A stretch of 64,000 nt of DNA from Symsagittifera roscoffensis (taxonomy: Eukaryota > Xenacoelomorpha > Acoela > Convolutidae), in contig NC_087063.1 in assembly GCF_963678635.1 (NCBI RefSeq), forward strand, positions 50,353,220 through 50,417,219, in the 5' to 3' direction. The notes beneath the pieces were generated by a model that saw nothing but the letters and a program-made list of their open reading frames with translations, searched no databases and had not been told where the DNA came from. Position numbers and translations under genes: made by a program. This document shows, one piece after another, positions 1 to 10,808 of the stretch (positions within the stretch are counted from its first letter, which is position 1; each line of letters starts with the position of its first letter).

Positions 1-179
1 TCTTGTTTCAAAAAATTTAACTTTAGAAACCTTATTTTGTTTCGTTCTGTGTAGGTGAGTATTTAAAAACAATGATTACATTGGTTTTCTAAACTCTACT
101 GTGGGTTTAAGAGGAAAGATGAACTCACAACAACAAAAAGCAAAGTTAAGTATTAGCGATTAGTCAAAAACTAAGTTAA

Positions 180-407
180 AGCAACAGCAGCAACATACTA
201 CATCAGGGTACGAATAAAAAAGTATGGGAATATCAGCTGTGGTGTGGACGGCTTGAAACAATCGAACGTGGACGCTTTTGGGATCTTGAGCATTGTAATG
301 GACGATTTGTTCGATTTGCTATCAAAACCTATGGTTACAATGTCTATCTCTACATGAAACTATTCAAGATGGACTCAACAGGAGATTGGTTTCGAGTCAA
401 CAAATGA
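180..407 (+). pseudogene. Open frame rich in Trp/Tyr, no start codon, unrecognised
   Basis: The frame is open from just after a stop at 177 to the stop at 405-407, about 75 codons. The part from 222 onward has a protein-like composition with several Trp, Tyr and Phe (for example WEYQLWCGRLETIERGRFWD). The first ATG in frame is late, so no complete product starts here. Further coding-like frames follow within 1.1 kb in the same direction, so this may be one exon or fragment of a decayed gene or transposon. I do not recognise the family. A chance open frame cannot be excluded. Confidence 0.25.
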
Positions 408-433
408 GTTTTACGCTCGAAGAGTTTTAGGCA

Positions 434-723
434 ATGACTGCTTTGTCTGGTTCAGTCAATGAGGCTTCATTGAGGCATGAAGACCTGGAGCAGCTCTTTT
501 TAACAAGCAATCATTGAGACCTTTGGAGTACGATTCCACGGCGTCAGCAGTTCAGATCAACAAAAAGGATGAGGTCAACCAAGATACAGCGGTAGAAAAC
601 ATGGATGTTTTCACCCAGTCTCAGGAAGATAACATTTTCATCCCGCCAAAAACCTCAAATTTAGCAAAACACCAAAAAAAAGCTAAGTTTACTGCAGTGT
701 CCGAATCTTCAAAAAAATTTTGA
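434..723 (+). pseudogene. Two overlapping frames that may be one frameshifted ORF, unrecognised
   Basis: An ATG at 434 opens 27 codons ending at 515-517. A second frame is open from 514 to the stop at 721-723 and is rich in Asp, Glu, Lys, Gln and Ser. Read together through one frame change they would give roughly 95 hydrophilic residues with a lysine-rich end, as in a linker or gag-like segment. No motif assigns a function. The homopolymer AAAAAAA near 675 and the frame change suggest decay. Confidence 0.25.
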
Positions 724-915
724 TGCTTTTCGTTCTACTCGTTCAAAGACATTTGAAACGCTTTAAGCATACGCTCAAGAAAATCATCTTTTCTGCAATC
801 TCCTCTTTTATAACGTCCAGCGGCTGAACTACTTTCCTCTCAATTTTGATTGTTCACTGTGATCTTTTTTTTCAGTGACAAAAAGAACAGTGAGCGATCT
901 TTAAATCAAGTCAGA

Positions 916-1089
916 ATGAGTACCGTCAGGCTTATTGACATAGCGGTTGATGGCGAGGTGGAGAAAGAATATTCTTATCAAACAGACAGCGAAGAAGAAG
1001 ATGGTGATCACAGCTCGGTGGTAGTTGTGACGACAGGAAGGAGGAGGAAAAGGAATACAATACTGAGCAGGCTACATCAACTGGAGTGA
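916..1089 (+). CDS. Small ORF with an acidic patch followed by a basic patch, hypothetical
   Basis: From the ATG at 916 the frame encodes 57 residues. It has an acidic serine-containing stretch (DSEEEDGD) and then an Arg/Lys cluster (GRRRKRN), like a disordered or nuclear-targeting segment. There is no recognisable domain and no second copy in the window to test conservation. It lies in the same direction as its neighbours at 434-723 and 1355-1528. It could be a fragment of a larger spliced gene or a chance ORF. Confidence 0.2.
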   Translation: MSTVRLIDIAVDGEVEKEYSYQTDSEEEDGDHSSVVVVTTGRRRKRNTILSRLHQLE

Positions 1090-1354
1090 ATATGCCATTA
1101 ACAAATTTTTCCTTTTTTTCTGTAAGATTTCCGATAGATTTTGAAAAATGTGTTCCATTCTTGTCACGCACCAGCAGCAGACACAATCAGTTCATTGAGA
1201 GAAGCATGACAGAGACAGTTTCATAATTCATAGGTTTATTGATTCTCTCGAAAACAGCGATAAAAATCTATGGCTCTACTACTCATTAGCGGAAGGAGAA
1301 AACGAAAAAGTTCTCGGTTACGTTGAATAATTGATTACTACTAAAATAACAACT

Positions 1355-1528
1355 ATGGCGGTGTCGGAAATTGTAGAGAATCCTGGCCGTTTAAACGAAT
1401 TGCGGCAAATACTGCTTCGAAGTGTAAAGGATTATAAAAGATTTTTTAATGGAGCAGGCTTGACTGACAACGCCATACAACGCCAAGCAAAGACGAAATT
1501 TTTCAAAAGCACTCCAGAACTCAAATAG
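1355..1528 (+). CDS. Small charged helical ORF, hypothetical
   Basis: The ATG at 1355 starts 57 codons ending with TAG at 1526-1528. The predicted peptide is charged and probably helical (for example NELRQILLRSVKDYKRFF). It reads more like real protein than most short frames here, but there is no motif, partner or second copy in the window. The M-module repeat fragment starts 25 bases downstream. It may be the last surviving piece of the decayed coding material at 180-1100. Confidence 0.25.
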   Translation: MAVSEIVENPGRLNELRQILLRSVKDYKRFFNGAGLTDNAIQRQAKTKFFKSTPELK

Positions 1529-1552
1529 GAGTTATGTATGAAGTACTATACT

Positions 1553-1897
1553 CAGAGAGTAATTTCAGATCAGGTAGACCGTCTGCTCGTCACGCTATTT
1601 TATTTTCGGCCGGATAGATTCGTGCAACTTCTTAGTCTAATACCAATCTTAACCTTGCTCTTATATCTCCTAGTCTCAATAGATCTAGTGTACACCGGTT
1701 TATGCGAGTTGGTTCCAGAATGAGAACAACTGTATTCTAAGTTTATTTCAAACTGTTCTGGGATTGAAACTACACGTAGTTTCAACAATTACAAATAAGT
1801 GGGTTGTTAGTTTGATGGAGTATGATTGGTTAGTATGCAATGTTTTATAGTAATAAATATCATGTTTCTAACCAATGATAAATACTTATTTAGATCT
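1553..1897 (+). repeat. Diverged fragment of repeat module M
   Basis: This stretch aligns by eye to the 3' third of module M at 46190-46562 and 49130-49500. Shared blocks include TTTTCGGCCGGATAGATTCG and ACAAATAAGTGGGTTGTTAG. It has small deletions relative to those copies, including the CAGGGTGTTTAACTAG block, and no satellite follows it. A stem-loop at 1764-1785 sits at the same place as the hairpin in M but with compensatory substitutions. Coding frames at 1538-1788 on either strand are shadows of this repeat. Confidence 0.8.
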
Positions 1898-2493
1898 GTT
1901 TAGATCTAATTTAGATTGTAGTGGAGGATGGATGATGGTGTTTTCTTTAGAGGTTGCGAGCATATTCCTTTTTCTGGTTTGGAAGAAGAGTTGTCATCAC
2001 GATCGTTTCGGGAGGTCGTATCATGATTTCGGATCAGTTGTGATGATTGTTGATCTGGTTGATAGGAACACTGCTATTCTCAATCTCGTTCGGGAATGGC
2101 ATGTAGTTCGACTTTGGATGCAGTGCCTGGTGACTTGGATCTGTACGAATACTTGAACATCGAGATGGCCATTTTTCGTTTGCAATGAGTTTCCTTTGCT
2201 GCGATGCCAAGTCGTATTTTAAATCCGTTGAGTGTAGTGACTGTAGGCAACATGTTACGTATGTTCTGCCACTCCGCAGTTGGAGTGTGATTGGGTTGTC
2301 AGGTTTCTTGCTGCTCGTCTTTGGGCTGTACGTTGTCTATCTACTGCATTGTATTATTTACATATACAAATCTTTGTTAATTTTGTTTTTGGTCATGATC
2401 TTGTATTAGTTTTTATCGCAACAGCGTTATTGTTTAGTTCGGTTCCTTTTAAGAAATACTCACACTTGAGTAACTCCCGACAAGAAGAGAGGG
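1898..2493. other. No gene recognised; T/G-rich spacer
   Basis: The stretch is T/G-rich with a few short chance frames. I see no conserved motif, repeat partner or RNA gene. It separates the M fragment from a possible LTR. Confidence 0.4.
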
Positions 2494-2940
2494 TGTTGTC
2501 ACAAAGCATGAGTGTAGCACGGTGGGCGAGGCCGGCTAAAGAGCATGCTCAGGACGTCCTCTTTTGGTGGTTTAGGCCAGGAGTGAGGGTACAAATTCAT
2601 GCTCTTTTTTTGGAGGGTCCTGTTTGTGTTCAATTTTTCATGCCTTTTTTTCTGGTTTGTTCTTTTTTTGTCTTGGTTGTGGCCTTTTCTCAAAAATCAA
2701 TTTATATGTTTAAGGTTTGTCTTTTGACTTATTGGTGTTTTGTTCTTTTGCGTTCAGACTTGAAAATAGTCTTCAAAAAAAAATTATTTATCCAGTTCTA
2801 AATTGGTGTCATTCCAGTTTGGATACTGTGGGTTTTCTTTTCTAATTCATGCTGTAAGGTTGTGATTTGCGGTGTTTAGTAAGCTTGCGTTGGTTTTTTT
2901 GGGTTATTAAATAATTCCTTTCCAACCGGGTTAAAGGAAA
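2494..2940 (+). repeat. Possible solo LTR start preceded by a purine tract
   Basis: The purine run AAGAAGAGAGGG ending at 2493 is followed directly by TGTTGTCACA, the arrangement expected of a polypurine tract next to a 3' LTR read on the plus strand. A more GC-rich block (2520-2580) and a T-rich stretch follow. I cannot find a matching CA terminus or a second copy, so the right end is a guess. The 173-codon frame at 2280-2801 crosses this block and looks spurious. Confidence 0.2.
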
Positions 2941-3454
2941 GTTTGAAACGTGTTAAAACTTGTTAGAGGTGTTATCAGTGAAAGTTAAAGCTTAAATTTA
3001 TTATTTTAAGCAATTCTTCGTGTGCGAGCTGTGCGATTGTGGATAGTACCGTGGACAGTGAATATTTAAAGTTATAAAGAAGCGTCTTGAAAAAGCTTAA
3101 TACTACTTTAACTTATAGGCAATTTTCAATGATTTACTATTTTTGAAATTATAATTTTACTGCTTGATTTGGGGGTTGAAATTAACAATTTATTTTCAGT
3201 TGTAAGATTAAATACTGCATGGAAAAAATTATATGATGTTTTATTGCTTTGTACGGGAAATTTTACTGCTTCATTTTTTGAATGGGTTAATACAAATTTA
3301 TGATTCTAGAAAAAAGTTTTCTGTGTTTTTATTTCGTTTTTTTTTGTAGATGATTGATGAACGTGCTTGTGAAGACTATAGAAAAAGGGAAAACATTTAT
3401 AAAGAATTGATCAAAGTAAATTATTTAATTAATATTACCTATTCATCGGTGAAG

Positions 3455-5176
3455 GATCCGTGGGGAAAACGTCGTTGATGATTTCTGATGATGTTAGTAA
3501 TTTAGCTAAAAAGGATTGTGTATTTAGTCTGAAGAAGTGGCCAAAGCAATTCGAGTGCTTTATTGATGTTGTGCTCTTCCGGGCTAGGTGAGAGTTCTTA
3601 TGGTTTATTTTGAATGAGTTTATAGAGTTTATGATTATATCAAGTTTTATGGATGAATTCTAGGACCGGGATTTCAACGGGCAGTAGGAATTCGTGTGGG
3701 AATATTAGTGGGCGGGCTTCATCTACGGTGAAGATTTATTAAGGGACAGAATATATACACAGAATACAAGATGTGATGGGATCATAATTGCGTAGGATGC
3801 CTTGTAGGTTAGTGTCTTTAATACAATAGGTGAAGTTAAGGAAGAATGGTGAGGCATATTTGGAGTTAATATATTGATATCTGTGGTAAATTGGTCGTGC
3901 TGGTGTATTCTGAGTGTAATGATGTTGGATGAACTTATAGTAGGTGTAAATGTGTGTTTGTTTAGATCGTAACATGATGTCGTGTGAACAGTGCAAATCG
4001 CGTTCTTTGGGTGTGAGGAAATGAAAGGCTAGTGAAAAGTGGATTAATTTATTAAAATATGAATCATAAGCTTGAATATCACGAAGTGCTGTTGAAATGT
4101 CGGTCATATTTTTAATCTAAGGTGTTGAGGGTGAAAACATGTGGTGTTCTGTTGAAAAATTTTTCTATTAGTTGCGGGTTAGCATATTTCTCGTCATTCA
4201 AGAAGATGTCTTCGTTAGGTCTTACGATGTTATGATCGTAGTGGTCGATAGAATATTCGTTGGTTTTTGGTGCGGTAAATATAATGAGTGATTGCTTGTA
4301 TCCTATCTGTTTGAATAGTTTTGGAGTTTTTTGCTGTTGTTAAAAGGTAGAGTTGAGTGCTGCATTGTTCTTTGTCATGAGGGGTGTTATATAATGGTAG
4401 TGATAGTGGATTAGTAAAGTGATAGTATTATGTCCATGAGAGTGTAGGATATAATACGTGCTCCTTTACAAATTTTGGGGTTTATACACCTCATTGGGAT
4501 CTGAATGAAAATATGTGTACTGGAGGAAAAAGGGTAAACATAATTGGAGAAATTATTTTCAGTTAGTGTGAAGTGGATGATTAACAATTGTTGTGGATGT
4601 TCCTGGGTTACAGGGAAATGGAGTGCTGGGGAATTTTAGTTTAAAGGTTCGGTAGGCTCGGTTTGTACTTGGGGATGGAGTTGGGGATGATGGATTTGAT
4701 GACATAGATTGTGAGAGTTGGTGAATAGTTAGTCTTTGAGGGTGCTGCAATTGTTGTTGAAGTGTGATGAAATTGTCAAGCTCGTGGGATATTTGCGTAT
4801 GTACAGAGCTGTTGTTGTCGGAAAGGTCACTGGTTAAGGGGTAATATCGGAATGTTACATTGGAAATCGAAGATGGTGTGGAAAAGGGTTCAAATTTGAT
4901 TTGGGAATGGAGAGGTTAAAAGAGAGGTCGGAAAAATGTAGATGGGCTGGATTCGGAGTTATCAAATTGGTCGGGGGTTTCAAGATCGGAGTTTTTAAAT
5001 TGGGAAATAGTGTTATTTACAGTGGTGTTTGAATTAGTGTGTGAATCCATGCTGGATGAAGTGTTATCATGACTCGATTGGTGGGGGGAAAGCAAAAAGT
5101 GGGATGATGGGCAGGTTGCTTTGAAAGTTGGCTGGGTAGGAAATTGAGCAGTGGAGTGACCAACTTGGCGGCTCAT
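3455..5176 (-). pseudogene. ORF X, copy 1 (element E, downstream of env), broken
   Basis: The start is a conserved ATG (MSRQ) at 5176, matching the start of copy 2 at 35437. The N-terminal part is Ser/Thr/Pro/Asn-rich, with a conserved block SQFKN...ETPD.F. Further on come HRAYRTFK.KFP (near 4660), LHCSHDIMLR.KQTH (near 3960-4000) and a C-terminal block around ALELLWPLLQTK (near 3540). It is broken into several frames. The product is unknown. It is not an obvious capsid, protease or dUTPase. Conservation of protein segments between two diverged copies shows it was once a real gene of the element. Confidence 0.65.
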
Positions 5177-5359
5177 CGTGGGCTAAAAAGATGGTTGTTC
5201 TGAGAACGAAAATAAGTGGTATGTGGTTGTTCAATAATTTGTTGTTAAGTATCATCTCTGATAGGCTGTTGGGTTATGATGTGCTGAATTGAGCTTTGCG
5301 GATAGTTGGATGTTGAAGATATGAGGTTTGTCAGAGGTAAATTTCTGAAATTTCGTGTT

Positions 5360-7776
5360 ACTATTGATAGGGGATGGTTATGGTTTAGATTTTGTAATTA
5401 TGGTGCTGTAGGCGTTGTATTCGTATTGTTTTGTGAATCGTCATATGTATTTTGTGTTGTTGATAATTTTGTGTTGTATTCCTGTTATTTGAGCGCCTAA
5501 AAGTATTTTTTTTATCGATGCAAAGAAAATTCTAAAAAATCCTGCAAAAACAATGCGTGCTAGGCTTGCTTGTTTGCTTACTTGCGTGTGTTATGTGCAT
5601 GTATTCTAGTTTCCTTTTAAAAGAAAGAAAAGAAATCCAAGAAACTTAAAGTATATATATAACTTATACTATATAACATAGTCAATCTTTCTAAGATGTA
5701 GTAGGGCCATCCTAGAAAGGCAAGAAGCTCGTTTTTCAAATTTACAAAACTAAAAACTTATTTTGGTGATATATCTTGTGGTCTGTATTTTTCGCCATTT
5801 AAATATCTTTTATATCTTTAAAATATCCGCTGTAGTCTTGTGCGTAGATGTCTGGAAAGCCTGCTGTTTCTGCGAGTTTGCGTAGGTTTTGATCAATGGA
5901 ATGTCTTTGTAGAGTGTCCATTTTTGTGAGTAATTCTTCAAACTGTTGTGTACGTATGTGATGTTAATGTCGGACTTAGAATATATACCTATCGATTGTA
6001 AATCGATATTTGGATTGCGGGCAATGGCTCTAATGTTTTCTGGTGAAATTTTTTTTTGGTGATTGCATAAGGGTAGGGTAGAGTGTGAGAAGGTAGTATT
6101 TATCTTCGTCGGGGCTTAATTGTACTATATTGTGGCTGTTTTCTGATCCACATGGGACTCTTGTATCCCAAAAATAAGTTCTTCGGGAGAGTGTATCAAC
6201 AGAATGTACTTTATTTTTTTATAGAAAATAGGAATTCTTCTATAGCATCTTTTGTCTTTAAAAACATATAGGGTTGATACTTTTTTGGTACAAGTGTAAT
6301 ACCATAGTAAGTTTCCTTCGTAGTCAAAAAAAGTTGAGCTGTTACCGGATAGTAAATATCCTGCAAAAGGGATTTTGAGTACAGCTAGTGCTAGTGATTG
6401 TAGAATTTGTGTTCTTTCAAGTTCGCATAATTGATGTAATATTTCAAGTTCTGTTGAATTAATTTCTTGAAAGTTTCTACTAAAAGTATAGTCTAATTTC
6501 AGCTGTATTTCAAAGTGAATTGCGCCAAAATAAGTGTTGTTAATTAGTGATAGTTCTTGTAAACGTGTACTGTCTTTGTCTTGTGGTTTTATTTTCCACC
6601 AATGTTTCCTGTGTTTTTTAGAAGTTTTATTGGAATATTTGAGTTTTCGTCACTGGTTGAGTGAGATGTGGCCATTGGATGTATAAATGTTTTTCCTGTA
6701 TTCATGTCGAAAACTTGTTCGTATTCGAAAAAACTTGCTGAGTATTGTGTTTTGTAAAGTGGTTTGGTGTATTTACATGCAAGTTCCGTTTCTGGTTGTA
6801 TTTGGAAACGTGTCAATTTACTTTCTATATTATGATTGTTTCTAATTTCAAAGTTTTTATTTCTGAGTTGATCAAAATTCACATCTTCAAAGGCGTAAGT
6901 TCAATGAAATGTTTTAGTGAAATTTTATCATTCTGGCGTGTATTTTTGCTAGTTGAAATGTGGTACAGGTGTCTTCGGGAAACCAAACAATTGTTGCTTA
7001 TGTTCGTGTAGTAGGTTCGCAGTATCCTTGGTCGTTTTTGCAAGAAAATCTGCTTCCTTGATAATTATAATGTCATCTTTTGAATCTCGCGTTAGATGTA
7101 CTTTTTCAAGTTGTTTTTTTTTAATAAAAAAACATGATTTCATCGTATCCTTTTTTTTTTAAGTGTCTGCTTTGCAATCTGAGGGGTTGTTTATTCCAAT
7201 GTGTGGTATCCAATTTTTATCAGGGAGATTCATGTGCTCCATGGAATGAAAATTTGTCATCTAGTTTAAAATGACCTTGGCATCTTTCAAGTTCAGCTCA
7301 ATTTCAACTTGAAAGTGTACCAATTTTCTGGTTGTGCCTTTGTTTGATGTGGTTTTTAATCGTTTAAGTTCGTTTTTACAATCGTCAGGCCTGAGATGTA
7401 ATAGTCTTTTGATGTTACTTTGGTAGAATGATTCATGATCCAGTCTGTTTTTGTTTCCGTTGAGATTTTGGAACAATGTACTTTCTTTTCGGAAAGTGTC
7501 TCTGTGAATTTTTATCCTGTTAGTGTTGTAGCTCGAGCTTTTGAGTAAAGTGTACCTTTTCTATTTGTTGTTTCGACTGCTTGTGGTTCGGATTTGCATT
7601 GAGTTACGTGTTTTGTTTATTGGATATGTTATGTTTTTTTTTTCATTTTCTTCACAGTCATAGTGTGTGACTAGTAAATCCTGGGGTCCTGTTCAAAGGG
7701 AAGGAATATTATGATCGAGTTTCGAACAATTAAGAAAGAGAAGGGTTTGGAAAAATAGTATCTTAAGAAGATACAT
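5360..7776 (-). pseudogene. env-like glycoprotein, copy 1 (element E), broken
   Basis: This is the remnant of an envelope-like membrane glycoprotein. A start ATG at 7776 begins a hydrophobic signal-like segment, but the frame is lost within 30 codons. Later segments match copy 2: NGNKNRLDHES (7440-7470), KKQLEKV.LTRD (near 7100), FQI.PETELACKY (6780-6800) and the hydrophobic C-terminal anchor near 5530-5640. Multiple stops and frame changes mean it cannot make a full product. The bases from 7039 upward are also the start of the tandemly duplicated segment. The C-terminal end (about 5360) is inferred from copy 2. Confidence 0.65.
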
Positions 7777-7789
7777 GTGTATAATAGTC

Positions 7790-8818
7790 CTGAGTATAGA
7801 TTATAATAAGTTATATATCCAATTGTCTTTTTCGTGTATCTCTATCGCATTTGTAGATGACTTCTGTGGTTATCAATGGGGGAGGTAAAGATTGAGTTGC
7901 TATCTTTGGGGGGGGCTAGGGATAAGGGTTTGTGAATTGTACTTTTTAGTCTTACTGTGATATCAAATTTTAGTGTCAGATTATCCTGTGTAATTATTTA
8001 TATGTTGGTTCTTGTATATCTTTGTGGATATCTTGTCGATTTTGTAATCTGTTTAGTGCCCAGTTGTGTAGTCAATTTTTTTCTTGATGTTGACCAAATA
8101 ATGGTGGGCGTGCTACAAATGTATTCCAATCTAATCCTATATGTATGCTATTGGTTGATTTCTGTCTATATCTAGCGTCGAGATTTGTTGAAAAATTTGG
8201 AGGAAATGGTGTTTGTGAAATTTGAGTTAATTAAAGGGTTGAAGGGAGTGACAAAATTGTGTCAGGTGAAACGTCTATTTGATCATTTATTAAATTTGGT
8301 TCACCTTGAGTAAAAGCTTGTGTCATCCAAAATGGGAGATGTTCTGTAGTAGCTGGGGGAGTAAAAGGATTTTCTATGATTTTTTCAGATGTAGCGGTTG
8401 AACATAAATAATCTGATGGGATGTTTGATGTGTGCGGTTGTCGTGGGGTATGGGGAGTGTTTTGAAATGTACTACTGGAAAGGTTTACAGGAGTTGTTGT
8501 TGGTTGAATTGAACTCTGGGGTTTTGCAAATGGTGTCTTGACTTTCGTGTCTTGCTCTATTAAGATCTTGTTGGAGAGTGGGGTATATGTTATATACTGG
8601 TTCGTAAAGTTGTTCGCTCAGTGATGCTTGGAAAATTACTGGCTCAAGTGGTTCGGACAATCGTTCGTGTCTTTCTTCAAATGTATATGGATTGTCTTGA
8701 AAAGAGATGCGTGTTGATCTTTGAGGGTTATTTGTTTGAGTATTTGTTGTTGTTGTTGGAGGTTCTTGGGAAATTGTTGGTGGGGACTGACGTGGGCGGT
8801 TTTGAAAAGCAATTATGA
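7790..8818 (-). pseudogene. ORF Y, copy 1 (element E, upstream of env), broken
   Basis: Minus-strand frames here encode a Pro/Ser/Thr-rich N-terminal part with TRISFQDN.YTFEERH and RLSEPLEPV (8620-8720), then GEPNL.ND (near 8300), LDARYR and PPLFGQHQE (near 8090-8180). The same motifs recur in the copies at 14340-15376 and 38036-39160. A run of 8 G at 7908-7915 lies in the coding part. The role is unknown; the position directly upstream of env and the low-complexity N-terminus are the only hints. Confidence 0.55.
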
Positions 8819-8841
8819 AAATTTTCGGAATTTTTTTTTAC

Positions 8842-9258
8842 TTAAGAAGAAATTTTATGTTTACTGTAATATTCTTCAATGAAAAGGATTAAAAAAATTG
8901 TTGCTAATTCGAAGGTTACGATAGTCTTCTTTATACGTTTGCATACTGTCATTATCAGGGATGTCAAAAATGTCAGAAATATTACAAAAAGATGAAAAAC
9001 GTCTGTTCTACTGAATAGATGTTGGAACAATTAGATAGTTATTTGAAATATTGTACCTGAGGAGGTGGTCAAAGGTTTTGGAAAAATTAACGTCGGTTTG
9101 GTCTGGAGAGTAAAAATGCTGCAAAAAATTGCAAAAATTATCAGGAGGAGAATGAATATTTCAAGGATATCGGATAATAAGATTATACAAAGTTTGAAAA
9201 AATTTGAAAGGATTGAAAAAGGTTTGAAAAAATGTTTTGAAAATGGTTGACAGTTCGA
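8842..9258 (-). pseudogene. Small membrane ORFs, copy 1 (element E)
   Basis: Two consecutive minus-strand stretches in the same frame are separated by one stop at 9031-9033. The downstream stretch (62 codons) contains a hydrophobic segment (VFHLFVIFLTFLTSLIMTVC), a short basic KRIKK and a second hydrophobic segment (ATIFLILFIEEYY). The upstream stretch is also hydrophobic (FILLLIIFAIFCSIF). Neither has an ATG in this copy, where TTG stands at the site that is ATG in copy 2. A one- or two-pass membrane protein encoded between pol and ORF Y is the simplest reading. Confidence 0.45.
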
Positions 9259-9532
9259 GAAAAAAGCATTTGAAGAAATTAATTATTCCGTCGAATTATT
9301 TTTTATTTTTTGAGGCTGAATTCGAGTGTGGTCGAATTATTTATTAATTTTTTGACAAGTGGGCTAGATTTTGGCAATTTTTGTTGAAGGACGGTTCTGA
9401 GGGTTCCTGAGGGTCTTCCTAGTTTTGTTGTTTTTTATTGGATGATTGGGGTATCTGAGAGATATTTGTACTTTAGGCTTAATGTACTTTTGTATTTGTA
9501 CTTTGTATTTGTACTTTTGTACTTTAGGCAAC

Positions 9533-10808
9533 ACAAACAAAAGACATTTCCAGCTCAGGGTTTTCCAACCTTAAAGAAAAACCCAGCAGCCATTAGAATA
9601 TCTCATCTAGAGCCGCAGTAAAACAGCAGTAAAAAGACAAATTTTCTGGGCACTTTTTGAAAAAAAAATTCGTTTTTTGGCGCGCGCTCCCCCTCACCGT
9701 TATTATGTATTGGCGCCCGTTTTTGGACACTTTTTGGAAAACTTTGAAAAAAATGCGTTTTCTGGCGCGCTCCCCCTCACCGTTACTATGTATTGGCGCC
9801 GAAGGCACCTTTAGAAAAACTTTAGGGTTGGTCGGCCAAAAACGGATTTCTTAAAAAGTATCAAAGAGGAGACCCTTTTGGTTGGTAGGGGGTCGAATCC
9901 CTGAAGAGAGAGGCGTCCCCCCCCCCACCTAAATCCGCCCCCTGATCCGAGCAATTTAGGTATTGAAAACTTTAATCAGAACTTTTCCTATCGTATTTTG
10001 AAAAGAAGCACCGAGGTGGAACTTCCATTTCATTTATGTTCATCAGGAAAATATATCATTTTGAAATTCCTACATTTGATTAAGTACACTTGTCGAAATC
10101 AGTCAGACAATTTTAATTAAGATAAATTGAGTTGGCATAACATAAAATAGCATAATCTAATAGAAAAATTATCTGAAATGTACTTAAAACTTAAACGCCC
10201 GCGCTTTAATCTGGGCTTAATCGTAGTATTCAAAACAATTTCCTTCGTGGAGCCTTCGTGTCAGCATAGCTGAAGTAATAATTTTTGCGTGGCAGACCTC
10301 AAAACTTGCATCCAACAAATCACGTGTATTAGGCATATTATTCCCGTTGGTGGTGTTTTTCCCTGCTTGGGTTATATGCTGATTGAGATATTGCTGTCAC
10401 TCCGCTTTACTGAAAAACCCCTGAGTTGCGTTAGCGATAAAATTAGATGCGCGGGGTTGACTATCTTTATCTTTGGTTAACAAAAACCATAAAAATTTCC
10501 CCGGCACATGTGATGAAGCTAAAGGGCAAAACTATTACTTCTTCTAAATTGGGTCACTGTTCCCATGAAAACCCGGTTTTCTTAAGGTATCTTCCAAAAT
10601 CAGCTGCCAACGCTTTGGCATACGTGCTTTCCAAGACTGTGGACTGTGGAAACGCTGTTAGTCAAAATGATGTTTTTCGAGAAGCGGTTTGGTACAACAA
10701 AAAAGATTGTAGATTCCGTGTAAACGCTGTTTTTTTGGTTATCAACTTCAACTCATATCACCGTCTCTTAAACTTTTTAGCTGCTAATTTGTTCATGTGT
10801 GCTTGAAT
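9533..10808. other. Non-coding block with a local 75-bp tandem pair
   Basis: No supported gene. Two adjacent units of about 75 bases (9651-9727 and 9728-9801) share CACTTTTTG, GCGCTCCCCCTCACCGTTA and TGTATTGGCGCC. A frame at 10513-10806 is interrupted in the duplicate (17062-17319), which has a 40-base deletion, so it is weak evidence for coding. The stretch is repeated as 16099-17320. Confidence 0.5.

Larger units (their letters stand above)
2999..9532 (-). mobile_element. Element E copy 1: truncated env-bearing gypsy-like retroelement
   Basis: On the minus strand this segment carries, in order, the small membrane ORFs, ORF Y, env and ORF X, the same order and spacing as the fuller copy at 33197-44920. 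Its left boundary (TTCTTCGTGTGCGAGCTGTG near 3010) matches the left boundary of that copy near 33207. Homology ends at 9532, so pol is absent. Coding parts have many stops and frameshifts. The 3' non-coding part (2999-3455) has short TTTTACTGC repeats also seen in copy 2. No LTR pair was identified, so where this end lies in the original element is uncertain. Confidence 0.7.

Noticed and set aside
2280-2801. 173-codon plus-strand ORF
   Set aside because: T/G-rich sequence gives a hydrophobic frame by composition; it crosses a possible LTR and has no motif.
9480-9535. TTTAGGC motifs, possible nematode-type telomere repeat
   Set aside because: Only isolated copies within TTTGTACT-type simple sequence; no tandem TTAGGC array.
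9880-9900. GGTCGAATCCC resembling a tRNA B box (possible SINE)
   Set aside because: One base is missing from the consensus, and no A box or tRNA fold was found upstream.
10447-10806. 119-codon plus-strand ORF upstream of the G1 tail
   Set aside because: The tandem duplicate has a 40-base internal deletion and a different start; no family resemblance on either strand.
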